Of a stretch of DNA of 64,000 nucleotides, positions 25,628 through 33,989 are shown in pieces; position 1 is the first letter of the stretch, and each line of letters starts with the position of its first letter. The notes beneath the pieces are model-generated. The model saw only the letters and a list, made by a program, of their open reading frames with translations. It made no database searches and had not been told where the DNA came from. Position numbers and translations under genes: made by a program. This DNA is from Roseivirga spongicola. Lineage in GTDB: Bacteria > Bacteroidota > Bacteroidia > Cytophagales > Cyclobacteriaceae. The stretch spans positions 1,488,001 to 1,552,000 of the forward strand of contig NZ_LRPC01000001.1 in assembly GCF_001592965.1 (NCBI RefSeq), read 5' to 3'.

Positions 25628-26095
25628 TTATTGTGTTAAAGTGACTACATAATTACCTGGAATACCCGCTGCAACGTTCTGATCGGTCTTCAGAAAGCTG
25701 AAAACTATCCTTGAACTAGTTAGAGTGGTAATGGTAATGGATTTACCATTGCCAGTAGTAACCTGATTGTCGCTTGTTCCTACCCAAGACCAAGTACCTG
25801 TGGCAGGGAATAGGTTTCCGGCATTGGTTGTAGTAAAACTACCATTGTCAATATCCATTGAGAACCCATCGTATCTACTTGATACATCACTTCCATCAAG
25901 AGTTATAGAGCCACCACTGGCTATTGTCCAGTTAGCCTCTAGTAAAGCTTGAGCTATTTCCTGAGGAGTTTCTTCAGGTGGAGTTGGAGAATCATCGCCA
26001 CCACCTCCACAGGAGGCGATGACGAATACTATGAGGATTCCAATCGATATTTTCAGTACACTGTTAAACGTGTTTCTACTTCTGTTACTTTTCAT
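25628..26095 (-). CDS. Lipoprotein with lipocalin-like domain
   Basis: A 155-residue lipoprotein. The ATG at 26095 is preferred over an upstream TTG-type start at 26113 because the latter overlaps the preceding gene. A long basic N-terminus precedes the hydrophobic core (ISIGILIVFVIASC) and the lipobox, followed by a CGGGGDDSPTPPEE linker. The mature domain (LLEANWTIASGGSITLDG, then GTWSWVGTSDNQVTTG and RIVFSFLKTD) resembles small beta-rich lipocalin-like domains. Third gene of the operon after the S74 and cadherin proteins; it may be their outer membrane anchor partner, which is inference. Confidence 0.75.
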   Translation of the reverse strand: MKSNRSRNTFNSVLKISIGILIVFVIASCGGGGDDSPTPPEETPQEIAQALLEANWTIASGGSITLDGSDVSSRYDGFSMDIDNGSFTTTNAGNLFPATGTWSWVGTSDNQVTTGNGKSITITTLTSSRIVFSFLKTDQNVAAGIPGNYVVTLTQ

Positions 26096-26102
26096 TTCTG
26101 AG

Positions 26103-29100
26103 TTATTTAACAATGATCAACTTTTTAACAGCGCTACCTTTTTCTGAGCTTATTCGGATCAGGTAGGTGCCAGCAGGGTATGAGCTTACGTTCACTTCTA
26201 CCTTGCTTTCTTGTACCTTTTGCTTATTCCAAACGGCTGTGCCATTCATGTCTACTATGGCCAAGTTCGGCTGAACCTGAGGTATTTGAGACAGGTCTAT
26301 GGTAACCATGTGCTGAGCAGGGTTAGGGTAAAGGCTTACTTCATCAGCATCAATAACATCATCATCAATAGCTGTTACTATAGTACCTTCACCAGTAATA
26401 TTTACTCTGGTTTCTCCCGCATTTGATTGAATTACCATTTCGCCAGCGTAAGTTTTGGCTTCAGATGGAGCAAAGGTTACTTCTACTTGCGTTGAGGCTC
26501 CTACCTCTACAGTAAAGGCCGATTTATCTGCTGAGTAGCCATCAGGTAAAGTAATGCTGGCTACTTCTATGTCAGTATCACCAGTATTCTCTATAGTGAA
26601 GTTCTGAGAAGTAGTTTCAGCAATATCGGTTACATCGAACACCAAGCCACCAATATTGGCAATGCTAGGCTCGGCCTCATTGTTTACCGTTATGGTGATG
26701 GACTTGTCGAAGCTTGCACCACCGGCATCTGTAGATGTAACCACTACCGTATAGCTTGCCTTGGTTTCAAAGTCTACTGCTGCAGCAGTAACTAAATTGG
26801 CGCCATCAATATCGAACGCATCGTTATCATTGGTGCCTGCAGCAAGGCTATAAGTAAACGTATCTCCATTGTCTTCATCTGTTGTAGACAGTGCTCCAAC
26901 AACGGAACCAACGGTTACATTTTCATCTATATAGGAGGCATCGATAGCTATAGCTGTTGGGGCTTCATTTACATCATTCAATGTAATGGTGAGTGCTTCT
27001 TCATAAGATAAACCTCCAGCATCTTCTGTTTTAACTCTCACTGAGTAAGAAGATTTAGACTCAAAGTTGAGGCTAATTTTAGCTAAGAGTTTTCCACTGT
27101 TTATGCTGAAGCTCGCATTGTCCGAGTCGCCAGTACCAGCTACCAAACTATAAGTAAATGAATCTCCATTATCTGGGTCTGTAGTACTTAGCGTTCCAAT
27201 TTCGGCATCGGCTCCTGCATTCTCATCAAGCGATAAGCTGCTAGAAGCTAGTGCTGTAGGTGCTTCATTTACATTATTGACCGTTATGCTGAATGATTTT
27301 TCGAATGTAGCTCCAGCTACATCTGTAGTTCTAAGTCTAACGCTCAGGTTTGTGGTAGATTCAAAATCTATATCGCCATTTGTCACTAACTCGCCATTAG
27401 CTATGCTGAATAGATCGTTATTGTCTGAACCACTACCAGGAACGAGAGTATAGGTGAAGCTATCGCCAGCATCAACATCTGTTGAGCTTAGAGAGCCAAC
27501 TACTGTTCCAGTAGCACTATTTTCAGCGACTGTTAAGGTCGAGATAGCTAAATCTGTTGGTTGATCATTGACGTTTTGAATTGTAAGTACAATATCATCC
27601 GATACTGATGCTCCTTCTGAGTCAGTAGCAGTAATTGTAATGTTCACGGTGCCAACATCATCATTAGCAGGAGTACCTGTAAACCTGTTGTTGGTAGCAT
27701 CAAATGTTAACCAATCGGCTCCAGTGAAAGTAGCAGATAAGGTAAGTGCATCACCATCTACGTCTATAAATACAGAAGAAGCAATTAGTGAACTTAGCAA
27801 TACATCTTCAGTAGCCGTAATGTCTGCTGCGGCAGAAGCCACAATTGGAGCATCGTTTGTGTTGGCAACACTGATAGAATACTGCTGTCTTACTGTTCCG
27901 CCAGAACCATCGTCTGCTGTAATGTAGAAGTCAGTAGAACCTACGTCATCGTTAGTAGGTGTTCCAACCAGGCTTCCATTATCTACTGAAACCCAGTCTG
28001 GGTTTCCTTCTAGCATATAGCTAAGGTTATCTCCATCTACATCGGCAAAAAGGCCAGCTAAACTTTGAGTGTAAGCAGCATCTTCAGTTGCATCGGCAAT
28101 AGTTGTTGCGCTTACCGTTGGTGCATCATTTACTGAAAGCACAGTTACATCAAAAGTTTGTGTTGCAGTAAACTCTCCATCGAAAACATTGACTGTTATT
28201 GTGGTAGATCCTGAAGCATTCGCTACTGTATTGGCCGATAAGGTGATGCCGGATGCGCTTTCACTAATAGCGATAGCATCGGTGGTAATCACGCTTTCAT
28301 CGGAAGAAGTGGCTGTGAAAACAAGGTTTGTGGCCTCTGTATCTATGTCTGCGAAAGTCATAAACACTCCGGCTAGTTGTCCATCTTCCTGAATGCTTTG
28401 GCCGCTCGTTGTTCCTAAAGTAGGAGCATCGTTTACAGGATTTACATTAATGTCGAAAGATGTGAACGATGATTTTCCGTTGGCAGAAGCAATCAGGAAT
28501 ACGCTCTCACTTCCATTGAAATCACTACTGGTGTTAATCTCAAGGTTAGTACCATTGATTGTGCCAGATAACTGACTTAAACCACCAACAGTGTAGTTAA
28601 ACACGGCATTAGGGTCGTTGTTATCTGTAAACACTCCAGAAAGATCTATCGTGTAGGTTGTGAAATCTTCATCGACCGATACATTTTGAATGCCTGTAGT
28701 TGTGATATCCGCACTTTCTGTTTCGACACTAAAGGTTACAGTTTGCGTTACGGAAAGTTCTCCGTCACTCACCGTAAAGGTTACATCTTCAGAACCTGAC
28801 TGACCTGAAATAGGGGTTACGGTAACGTTTTTCCCTGCTACAGCAAGAGTGAAGAGCGAACCTGCTCCATTATGCGTTATAATGAGGTCTTCATCAGCTG
28901 TTTCTACATCGTCAAAATAGTTACCCATATCAATTATGTATGCAGGAAGTTCATCTAGCATAGATTGAGTAGGGATTGTAGCTGTAGAAACGGGAGCATC
29001 ATTTACTGCATTTACTGTAAGCGCAAATGACTCCACTGCAGAAACTGAGGTGGCGGTACCTAGCCTATCATCGGCAGTAATGCTAAAGTTGATAACGCCA

Positions 29101-30920
29101 TTATAGTTGGCAGTAGGAGTTACCGTCATGATGTTGCCATTAATATCTACAATGGCAGCCCCTTGAACGTCTGGAGTGGCCTTGTAGGTGAATAATGGAA
29201 CAGCGGCATCTACATCTGTAGCCGAAAGTGTATAAGTAAACACATTGTCTTCATCTACATTCTGATCGTCTATGGCAGCCATAATTGGCGAGTCGTTTAC
29301 AGGAGAAACAGTTACTTCGAAGGTTTCGAAAAGCGAATAAGCTTCCTCAGTATCTAATTCTTCCAATAGCACAGAAATACTAACCTTACCAGTATAATCT
29401 GCTATAGGTGTGAGAGTTAACTCTCCATTTGCCACGGTTACCGCTACTTTAGATGGTTCAGATGAAGTTGCTGTAATATTTACTTCATTGTCTACATCGG
29501 CATAACTCAGTTGTACAGTGCCAATCTCATCTTCGTTGATTAACTGGTTGTTAATGGCAGAAAGAGTAGGAGCATCGTTCACATCAATTACTTCAATAGA
29601 AGCTGTGGCGTTAACGGTGGTTTCTCTAGACGCACTGGTTACACTAAATTCGAATGAGTCGCTGTAGCCTACGTCTCCAATTGGAGTGTAAAAGGCTGTC
29701 CATTGAATCAAGTTTCCAGACGTTTTCACTAAAACTGGCTCTGAGAGCGTTCCGCTTTCTGGAGAAGATGTGATTTCCACAGTAGCTGTAGTCAAATCGA
29801 AACCTCCTAGCTCAAGTGCATAGAGATTAACGGCTACAGGAGTGTTTTCTGGCGTTTGCTTCTCATTAGCAAAGCTGAAGAATAATCCATCTGTAGATGT
29901 GCTATTCACAAAAGCTTCCTCATCTCTAGTATCGGCAAATAAGTCGGAGTCAGCATCTAAATTTCTAATTGCTCCACCAGTACCACTTTCGGTACTATTC
30001 TCCAGTACAAATACTTGATCATCATTGTAGCCCGTTTTCGGAGTGGTTACTTCAGCAATAATAACTACTTGTTCAGCACTGAATAAGTATGGGTGCTCTG
30101 CTTGAGTAACTCCAATATTGGTTGCCAAGCTATTATCACCTTTAGTGAAACTCTCCAAGTTGAATGCGTCATTCACAATAGAGATAGTCTTAGGTGCTGT
30201 TGGAGTAGATAAATCCAAGTAGCTTAGTTTAACTGAGTAAACTGAATTGAACCTAGTATCTGATATTTCTAAGTCTAACGACTTTGAAGTTTCAGTTGCA
30301 TTACTCACAGACAAGCTGCTGATCTCATGCGGTTCATCTACTACGTTGAACTTAAATGTGAGCGTGGCCTCTTCAGACTCTAGCTTCTCACCATTAACTT
30401 CCACTACCTTAAACTTGATTACATCTTCGTATCCTGTGGCAGGGGTCAGGTCACTGTTAGGGTTGAAAGTGAACCTTCCTTTATTGGTACCTGAAACTGC
30501 AAGTTCTCCGTTGGCCGGAGCCTGAGTAATCACGTAGTCTATTTCATCTCCGTCTGGATCGAAACCATTTAGCTTTAAAGTTTCTCCTAACTTATATAGG
30601 ACAGACTTAGCAGCTGTTACGGCTATTGGTGCCTGATTGGGCTCCACTTGTTCTATTAGTGGAATAATGAATCCAAAGTTTCCTTTGTATTCAGTTTGCC
30701 CGTCAGTAGCGGTGAGCAAAGTACTTACACCGTTTTGGCCCACAGCAATGTGGCTGGTATAAATACCCCCCGACACCCAACCACCACTGCTGGTGGATAA
30801 GCGCTTGTTTAGCGCCTCATCATTGTTTTCATCTTGTCCTTGAACATTTATTGCAAGAACTAGCATTAACAATGTGGTTGCCAGGTTTCTGACTTTAAAA
30901 ATTTGTTTTAGGCTAATCAT
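26103..30920 (-). CDS. Giant cadherin-repeat surface protein with T9SS sorting domain
   Basis: A 1605-residue exported protein. After a signal peptide (LATTLLMLVLAINVQGQ) comes an N-terminal segment found on such proteins (STSSGGWVSGG), an Ig-like unit (NQAPIAVTA, about 95-200), and from about residue 443 to 1420 some ten modules of about 100 residues that begin with the NDAP or NEAP pattern and carry calcium-type motifs (DVDGD, DPDNGD, DEDNGD). An Ig-like choice-of-anchor module (FTIENTGDTDIEVASI, 1425-1515) precedes the T9SS C-terminal sorting domain (LYPNPAQ to LIIVK, 1525-1605), so it is carried across the outer membrane and anchored or released. Calcium-dependent adhesion is the likely role. 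Confidence 0.92.
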   Translation of the reverse strand: MISLKQIFKVRNLATTLLMLVLAINVQGQDENNDEALNKRLSTSSGGWVSGGIYTSHIAVGQNGVSTLLTATDGQTEYKGNFGFIIPLIEQVEPNQAPIAVTAAKSVLYKLGETLKLNGFDPDGDEIDYVITQAPANGELAVSGTNKGRFTFNPNSDLTPATGYEDVIKFKVVEVNGEKLESEEATLTFKFNVVDEPHEISSLSVSNATETSKSLDLEISDTRFNSVYSVKLSYLDLSTPTAPKTISIVNDAFNLESFTKGDNSLATNIGVTQAEHPYLFSAEQVVIIAEVTTPKTGYNDDQVFVLENSTESGTGGAIRNLDADSDLFADTRDEEAFVNSTSTDGLFFSFANEKQTPENTPVAVNLYALELGGFDLTTATVEITSSPESGTLSEPVLVKTSGNLIQWTAFYTPIGDVGYSDSFEFSVTSASRETTVNATASIEVIDVNDAPTLSAINNQLINEDEIGTVQLSYADVDNEVNITATSSEPSKVAVTVANGELTLTPIADYTGKVSISVLLEELDTEEAYSLFETFEVTVSPVNDSPIMAAIDDQNVDEDNVFTYTLSATDVDAAVPLFTYKATPDVQGAAIVDINGNIMTVTPTANYNGVINFSITADDRLGTATSVSAVESFALTVNAVNDAPVSTATIPTQSMLDELPAYIIDMGNYFDDVETADEDLIITHNGAGSLFTLAVAGKNVTVTPISGQSGSEDVTFTVSDGELSVTQTVTFSVETESADITTTGIQNVSVDEDFTTYTIDLSGVFTDNNDPNAVFNYTVGGLSQLSGTINGTNLEINTSSDFNGSESVFLIASANGKSSFTSFDINVNPVNDAPTLGTTSGQSIQEDGQLAGVFMTFADIDTEATNLVFTATSSDESVITTDAIAISESASGITLSANTVANASGSTTITVNVFDGEFTATQTFDVTVLSVNDAPTVSATTIADATEDAAYTQSLAGLFADVDGDNLSYMLEGNPDWVSVDNGSLVGTPTNDDVGSTDFYITADDGSGGTVRQQYSISVANTNDAPIVASAAADITATEDVLLSSLIASSVFIDVDGDALTLSATFTGADWLTFDATNNRFTGTPANDDVGTVNITITATDSEGASVSDDIVLTIQNVNDQPTDLAISTLTVAENSATGTVVGSLSSTDVDAGDSFTYTLVPGSGSDNNDLFSIANGELVTNGDIDFESTTNLSVRLRTTDVAGATFEKSFSITVNNVNEAPTALASSSLSLDENAGADAEIGTLSTTDPDNGDSFTYSLVAGTGDSDNASFSINSGKLLAKISLNFESKSSYSVRVKTEDAGGLSYEEALTITLNDVNEAPTAIAIDASYIDENVTVGSVVGALSTTDEDNGDTFTYSLAAGTNDNDAFDIDGANLVTAAAVDFETKASYTVVVTSTDAGGASFDKSITITVNNEAEPSIANIGGLVFDVTDIAETTSQNFTIENTGDTDIEVASITLPDGYSADKSAFTVEVGASTQVEVTFAPSEAKTYAGEMVIQSNAGETRVNITGEGTIVTAIDDDVIDADEVSLYPNPAQHMVTIDLSQIPQVQPNLAIVDMNGTAVWNKQKVQESKVEVNVSSYPAGTYLIRISSEKGSAVKKLIIVK

Positions 30921-30926
30921 CCTAGA

Positions 30927-33398
30927 TTATTTTTGATTAGCGTTAACTTTTTGATTGTTCATTAGCAGGGCTTCTATCTTAGCCAATCTGTCTTCCATAG
31001 CTTCAACTTTAGAAGCTTCTGCCTTCAAAGTGTTGTTCTCGGCTTTAAGCGCTTCTACTTCTGCAGAAAGTTCTTTTACTGCTTCAACTAATACCGCAGT
31101 CATTTCTGCATAGTTTACACCTTTGAAACCGTTTTCACGAGTGTGAACCAATTCTGGAAGCACTGCTTCAACTTCTTGAGCTATGAAACCGATTTTATTT
31201 TCTGGTCTAGACTCGTCTTTCCAGTTATAGCGAACACCTCTAAGTTTATGCACTATAGAAAGCCCTGAAGTAAGAGTGCTTACATTTTTCTTAAGGCGAG
31301 CATCTGATGATTGGTTGAGAGACCCTGAAATGTCAATGTTTCCGCTATTGTTATCATTAATGTTTACAAAAGCAGCTCCGTTTGTTGAGTTCACTCTTAT
31401 AGTACCGAACTGGTTTCCGCTTCCATCTGCATGAAACTCTTGACTAACTAGCCATGGTCTATAAGATCCACCATTTCCATCTGAAACGTCTATTGTACTC
31501 TTGATTGCTGTGTATGTGTTTTGGCCACCATTTCCATCGTTTTCCCAGCTTCTTGAACCAATTTCAAAACCGCCTTCTTGTGTGTTTCCAATATTTATAA
31601 TACCATATTCAGTATTAGCTCTATCTTGCGCTATTTCAAGATTGATTAAGCTGTTTTCGGTTGAGCCAGAGATTCTCATCATGCCGAAGTCTCGGTTGGC
31701 ATCTGAGCCACCCATTTGAATGTTTTTGGAGTTGTTTGGACCGAATAATTGTAGGAAGCCAGAATTATCTCCGAAAGAGCCAACTTCTGCTCTTAGCTCA
31801 TTATTGTTGTTGAAGAAAACCGCCTGTCCAAAGTTGTCACCTCTTCTTTCTAATCTTGCAACTTCATTTCCGTTTTCGCCTCTTACTATGTGAGATGCTG
31901 GATTTAGTAAGTTGTTCACATCGAAGTAGTTTAGAGAAACAGTTTCTACTCCGTTTTCACCTGTAGCGCTAAAGTTGATCTGGCCAAGCTCGGTGCCATT
32001 TTCCCAACGAGTTACTTCTAGCTGAAGCAGGTCTGGGTTGTACGTTCCATCTCCTTCTCCTTCAGTATAAGCACCTCTTAAACCCATGAAAGGTAGATTA
32101 GAATCTTCCCAGTTTTTCTGACCAATCCAGAAGTTAGAAGAGCTCGGGCCTTCAAGGGTGATTGATCCACCATCTTCATCATTTCCGCCCATTGAGGCTA
32201 GGGTTCTGTTATTGCTGGCAGATACTCTGAACTGACCGAAGTTTTCACCTCCACCAGCTAACCATCCGCTCTGAACTCTACCTTTAGCAGTGCCATCGTC
32301 ATTTCTGGCAATCATGTTCGTCCATGGGTTCATATAACCTGCATGCTGATAAACAACTCTGGTTTCTCCTGTTTCAGGAATGCCAGCACTCATTTCCATG
32401 TAAGCCGAACCACCAGAATAGGTAAGCATTCTATAGGTGTTTCTGCCTAAAGAGTCGTTCAAGTAAAGAAGTCCTGCTTTTGGGCCATTAGAGCCTATGA
32501 GTACATTGGCGAAATCATCAGGGCTTTTTAGTTGGAACCTTCCTGCACCTTCATCATTCATGTCTAGAAGCGACATCTGCTGACCGAGTTGGTTTTTGGT
32601 TTCCATTCTACCATGCTCTTGGCCCATTACATCATTGTATGAGGCATCCATAAAGATGAGGTCATGAATAGGAGCTCCGTCTTCACCAGATTCAGGATTA
32701 CCTTGAATTTTAAAGTATCCTTTGTTTAGGCCGCCTTCTTCCCAATACTTGCCACCCATGGCAATATTCATGTTGGTTTCACCAGAGAGACCGAAGTAAC
32801 CATTTCCGTTGTAAGCTCTTAGGTCTACTCTTCTTACATCTAATGAATCATAAAGTCCTAAGAAGCCTGTGGTTCCTTCGTTTGCTGCCCCTAAGATTAC
32901 TCTTCTTGTGTCGTTATGACCATAAGTAACCAGCGATGCTGAGTTGTTTGGTTCATAGAAACTCAATTCGCCTTTTAGCATGCCTTCTGGGCTATATACT
33001 TCTAGTGGTTGTTTAACACTAAATGGTGCGAAAAGGCTTGTTGAGCCTAGCACAGTATTTCCAATGCTTACAGTAAGAGTTCTTTCAACTGCATTATAGA
33101 ACAGGTCTTCAGGCATTGGGTTTACGTCACCAAGGGTTACAGCATACAAGCCCTCTATTACCTGAACATCTGCTTGGGTTTCTGTCCAGCTTTCACCGTC
33201 TCCAAGGTCAATGGAAAAGGTAAATGTTCTTGCTCCTGTAACTGGAGTACCATTTTCATATAGCGTGCCTTGAAAGCTCATTTTTTTGCCTTCAGGCGCC
33301 ATGGTTGTGGCTGCTTCATCTTGAAAGGGAGCTGCCATAATAGGTCCAGCACTCAGTAGGAGTGTTAGACACATAATAAGGAGTAGTGGTTTTTTCAT
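30927..33398 (-). CDS. Surface fibre protein with C-terminal peptidase S74 chaperone domain
   Basis: An 823-residue exported protein with a signal peptide (LLLIMCLTLLLSAGPIMA). Residues 40-130 form a beta domain (MSFQGTLYENGTPVTG); the long middle part is repetitive in Gly and Asn (GGKYWEEGG, IGSNGPKAG, MGGNDEDGG), typical of a trimeric beta-helical fibre. Residues 697-823 are the S74 intramolecular chaperone of phage tail spikes: SSDARLKKNV has Ser698 and Lys703 at the spacing of the self-cleaving Ser-Lys dyad, followed by GFIAQEVEAVLPELV and a coiled coil. It should trimerise and then cut off its own C-terminus. First gene of a three-gene operon; no T9SS signal, so its export route beyond the inner membrane is open. 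Confidence 0.9.
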   Translation of the reverse strand: MKKPLLLIMCLTLLLSAGPIMAAPFQDEAATTMAPEGKKMSFQGTLYENGTPVTGARTFTFSIDLGDGESWTETQADVQVIEGLYAVTLGDVNPMPEDLFYNAVERTLTVSIGNTVLGSTSLFAPFSVKQPLEVYSPEGMLKGELSFYEPNNSASLVTYGHNDTRRVILGAANEGTTGFLGLYDSLDVRRVDLRAYNGNGYFGLSGETNMNIAMGGKYWEEGGLNKGYFKIQGNPESGEDGAPIHDLIFMDASYNDVMGQEHGRMETKNQLGQQMSLLDMNDEGAGRFQLKSPDDFANVLIGSNGPKAGLLYLNDSLGRNTYRMLTYSGGSAYMEMSAGIPETGETRVVYQHAGYMNPWTNMIARNDDGTAKGRVQSGWLAGGGENFGQFRVSASNNRTLASMGGNDEDGGSITLEGPSSSNFWIGQKNWEDSNLPFMGLRGAYTEGEGDGTYNPDLLQLEVTRWENGTELGQINFSATGENGVETVSLNYFDVNNLLNPASHIVRGENGNEVARLERRGDNFGQAVFFNNNNELRAEVGSFGDNSGFLQLFGPNNSKNIQMGGSDANRDFGMMRISGSTENSLINLEIAQDRANTEYGIINIGNTQEGGFEIGSRSWENDGNGGQNTYTAIKSTIDVSDGNGGSYRPWLVSQEFHADGSGNQFGTIRVNSTNGAAFVNINDNNSGNIDISGSLNQSSDARLKKNVSTLTSGLSIVHKLRGVRYNWKDESRPENKIGFIAQEVEAVLPELVHTRENGFKGVNYAEMTAVLVEAVKELSAEVEALKAENNTLKAEASKVEAMEDRLAKIEALLMNNQKVNANQK

Positions 33399-33458
33399 TT
33401 TTTAAAATTTTGGTTGTGACAATTTATATTGATGATTATTCGCGTGATTTCTAAGGTA

Positions 33459-33485
33459 GCCGGAGTCACCGTTTGTGGCTCCGGC
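33459..33485. terminator. Hairpin between the LuxR-type gene and the S74 operon
   Basis: GCCGGAGTCAC and GTGGCTCCGGC pair with one wobble on the plus strand (a C-A mismatch on the minus). It is preceded on the minus strand by the 14-base TTTAGTTGAGTCTC that also precedes the hairpin at 25453-25485. Terminator of the small regulator gene or attenuator in front of the S74 operon. The remaining bases between 33399 and 33568 show no gene. Confidence 0.45.
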
Positions 33486-33568
33486 ATGAGACTCAACTAA
33501 ACCGACTATTGTTCTTTGTAAAGTTTTTTAGTTTTTAAGCCTAGCTCAATACTCAATTCAGAGTATTT

Positions 33569-33796
33569 CTAAGACATGAATGCCATAAGAACCATGGCCC
33601 AATCTGCATTAGACTGTAGTCCCAACTTGTTTCTTATGTTCTTTCTGTGCTCATCATAAGTGAGTACAGATATGGAGAGGGTAGAGGCGATATCACTTCT
33701 TGAATTACCCTTTGCCATGTGCTGAAGAATTTCAATCTCTCTTACTGAAAGAGCGTTTAAAATCTCCTTCTTTTTTGTCTGGATTTTGTTGGTCAT
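33569..33796 (-). CDS. LuxR-type HTH DNA-binding protein
   Basis: A 75-residue regulator that is little more than a LuxR/GerE helix-turn-helix: LSVREIEILQHMAKGNSRSDIA, then TLSISVLTYDEHRKNIRNKLGL. The usual TVxxH of the recognition helix is replaced by TYDEH. I place the start at the ATG at 33796; an in-frame TTG at 33865 would add 23 residues without domain. There is no receiver domain, so it must be controlled by expression level or by a partner. It lies between the TPR-LytTR gene and the S74 operon and is a good candidate to regulate the latter. Confidence 0.8.
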   Translation of the reverse strand: MTNKIQTKKKEILNALSVREIEILQHMAKGNSRSDIASTLSISVLTYDEHRKNIRNKLGLQSNADWAMVLMAFMS

Positions 33797-33804
33797 TGGT
33801 TGTG

Positions 33805-33827
33805 TTGGAGTACCCGAATTGGAGTAC
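33805..33827. repeat. Nine-base direct repeat in the leader of the LuxR-type gene
   Basis: TTGGAGTAC occurs at 33805-33813 and 33819-33827, separated by five bases. If translation starts at 33796 the pair is in the 5' leader or promoter; possible operator half-sites. Confidence 0.4.
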
Positions 33828-33885
33828 TGATTGTTGTTACTAAAATTGGCGTTTAGAAGGCACAATTTCAGGTTTATGTTATGAG

Positions 33886-33914
33886 TGACATGTTACTTGT
33901 CACGAATGACATGT
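33886..33914 (-). promoter_or_regulatory. Direct-repeat pair with LytTR-operator geometry
   Basis: TGACATGT occurs at 33886-33893 and again at 33907-33914, 21 bases apart start to start (two helix turns, 13-base spacer), which is the layout bound by LytTR-domain regulators. An overlapping inverted repeat, GTGACA and TGTCAC, spans 33885-33903. It lies between the LytTR gene and the LuxR-type gene, 90 bases before the start of the latter. Confidence 0.5.
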
Positions 33915-33989
33915 CTTTAGTGGCGTAAAATGGGGGTATTGCCACCCGAGATGTAATGAGTAACCTAAAAACCGATATGAAGAAAAAGA

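Noticed and set aside
27640-28575. Plus-strand open frames inside the cadherin gene
   Set aside because: They lie antisense to a repetitive coding region whose codon pattern keeps the opposite strand open; composition (runs of V, S, A) is that of a shadow frame, with no domain or start context.
26103-30920. Regular repeats that could suggest a CRISPR or satellite array
   Set aside because: The period is about 300 bases, repeats are diverged and in frame, and the translation gives cadherin-like modules.
33797-33865. Longer N-terminus of the LuxR-type protein from TTG at 33865
   Set aside because: Adds 23 low-complexity residues (Asn- and Ser-rich) without domain content and needs a rare start; kept only as an alternative.
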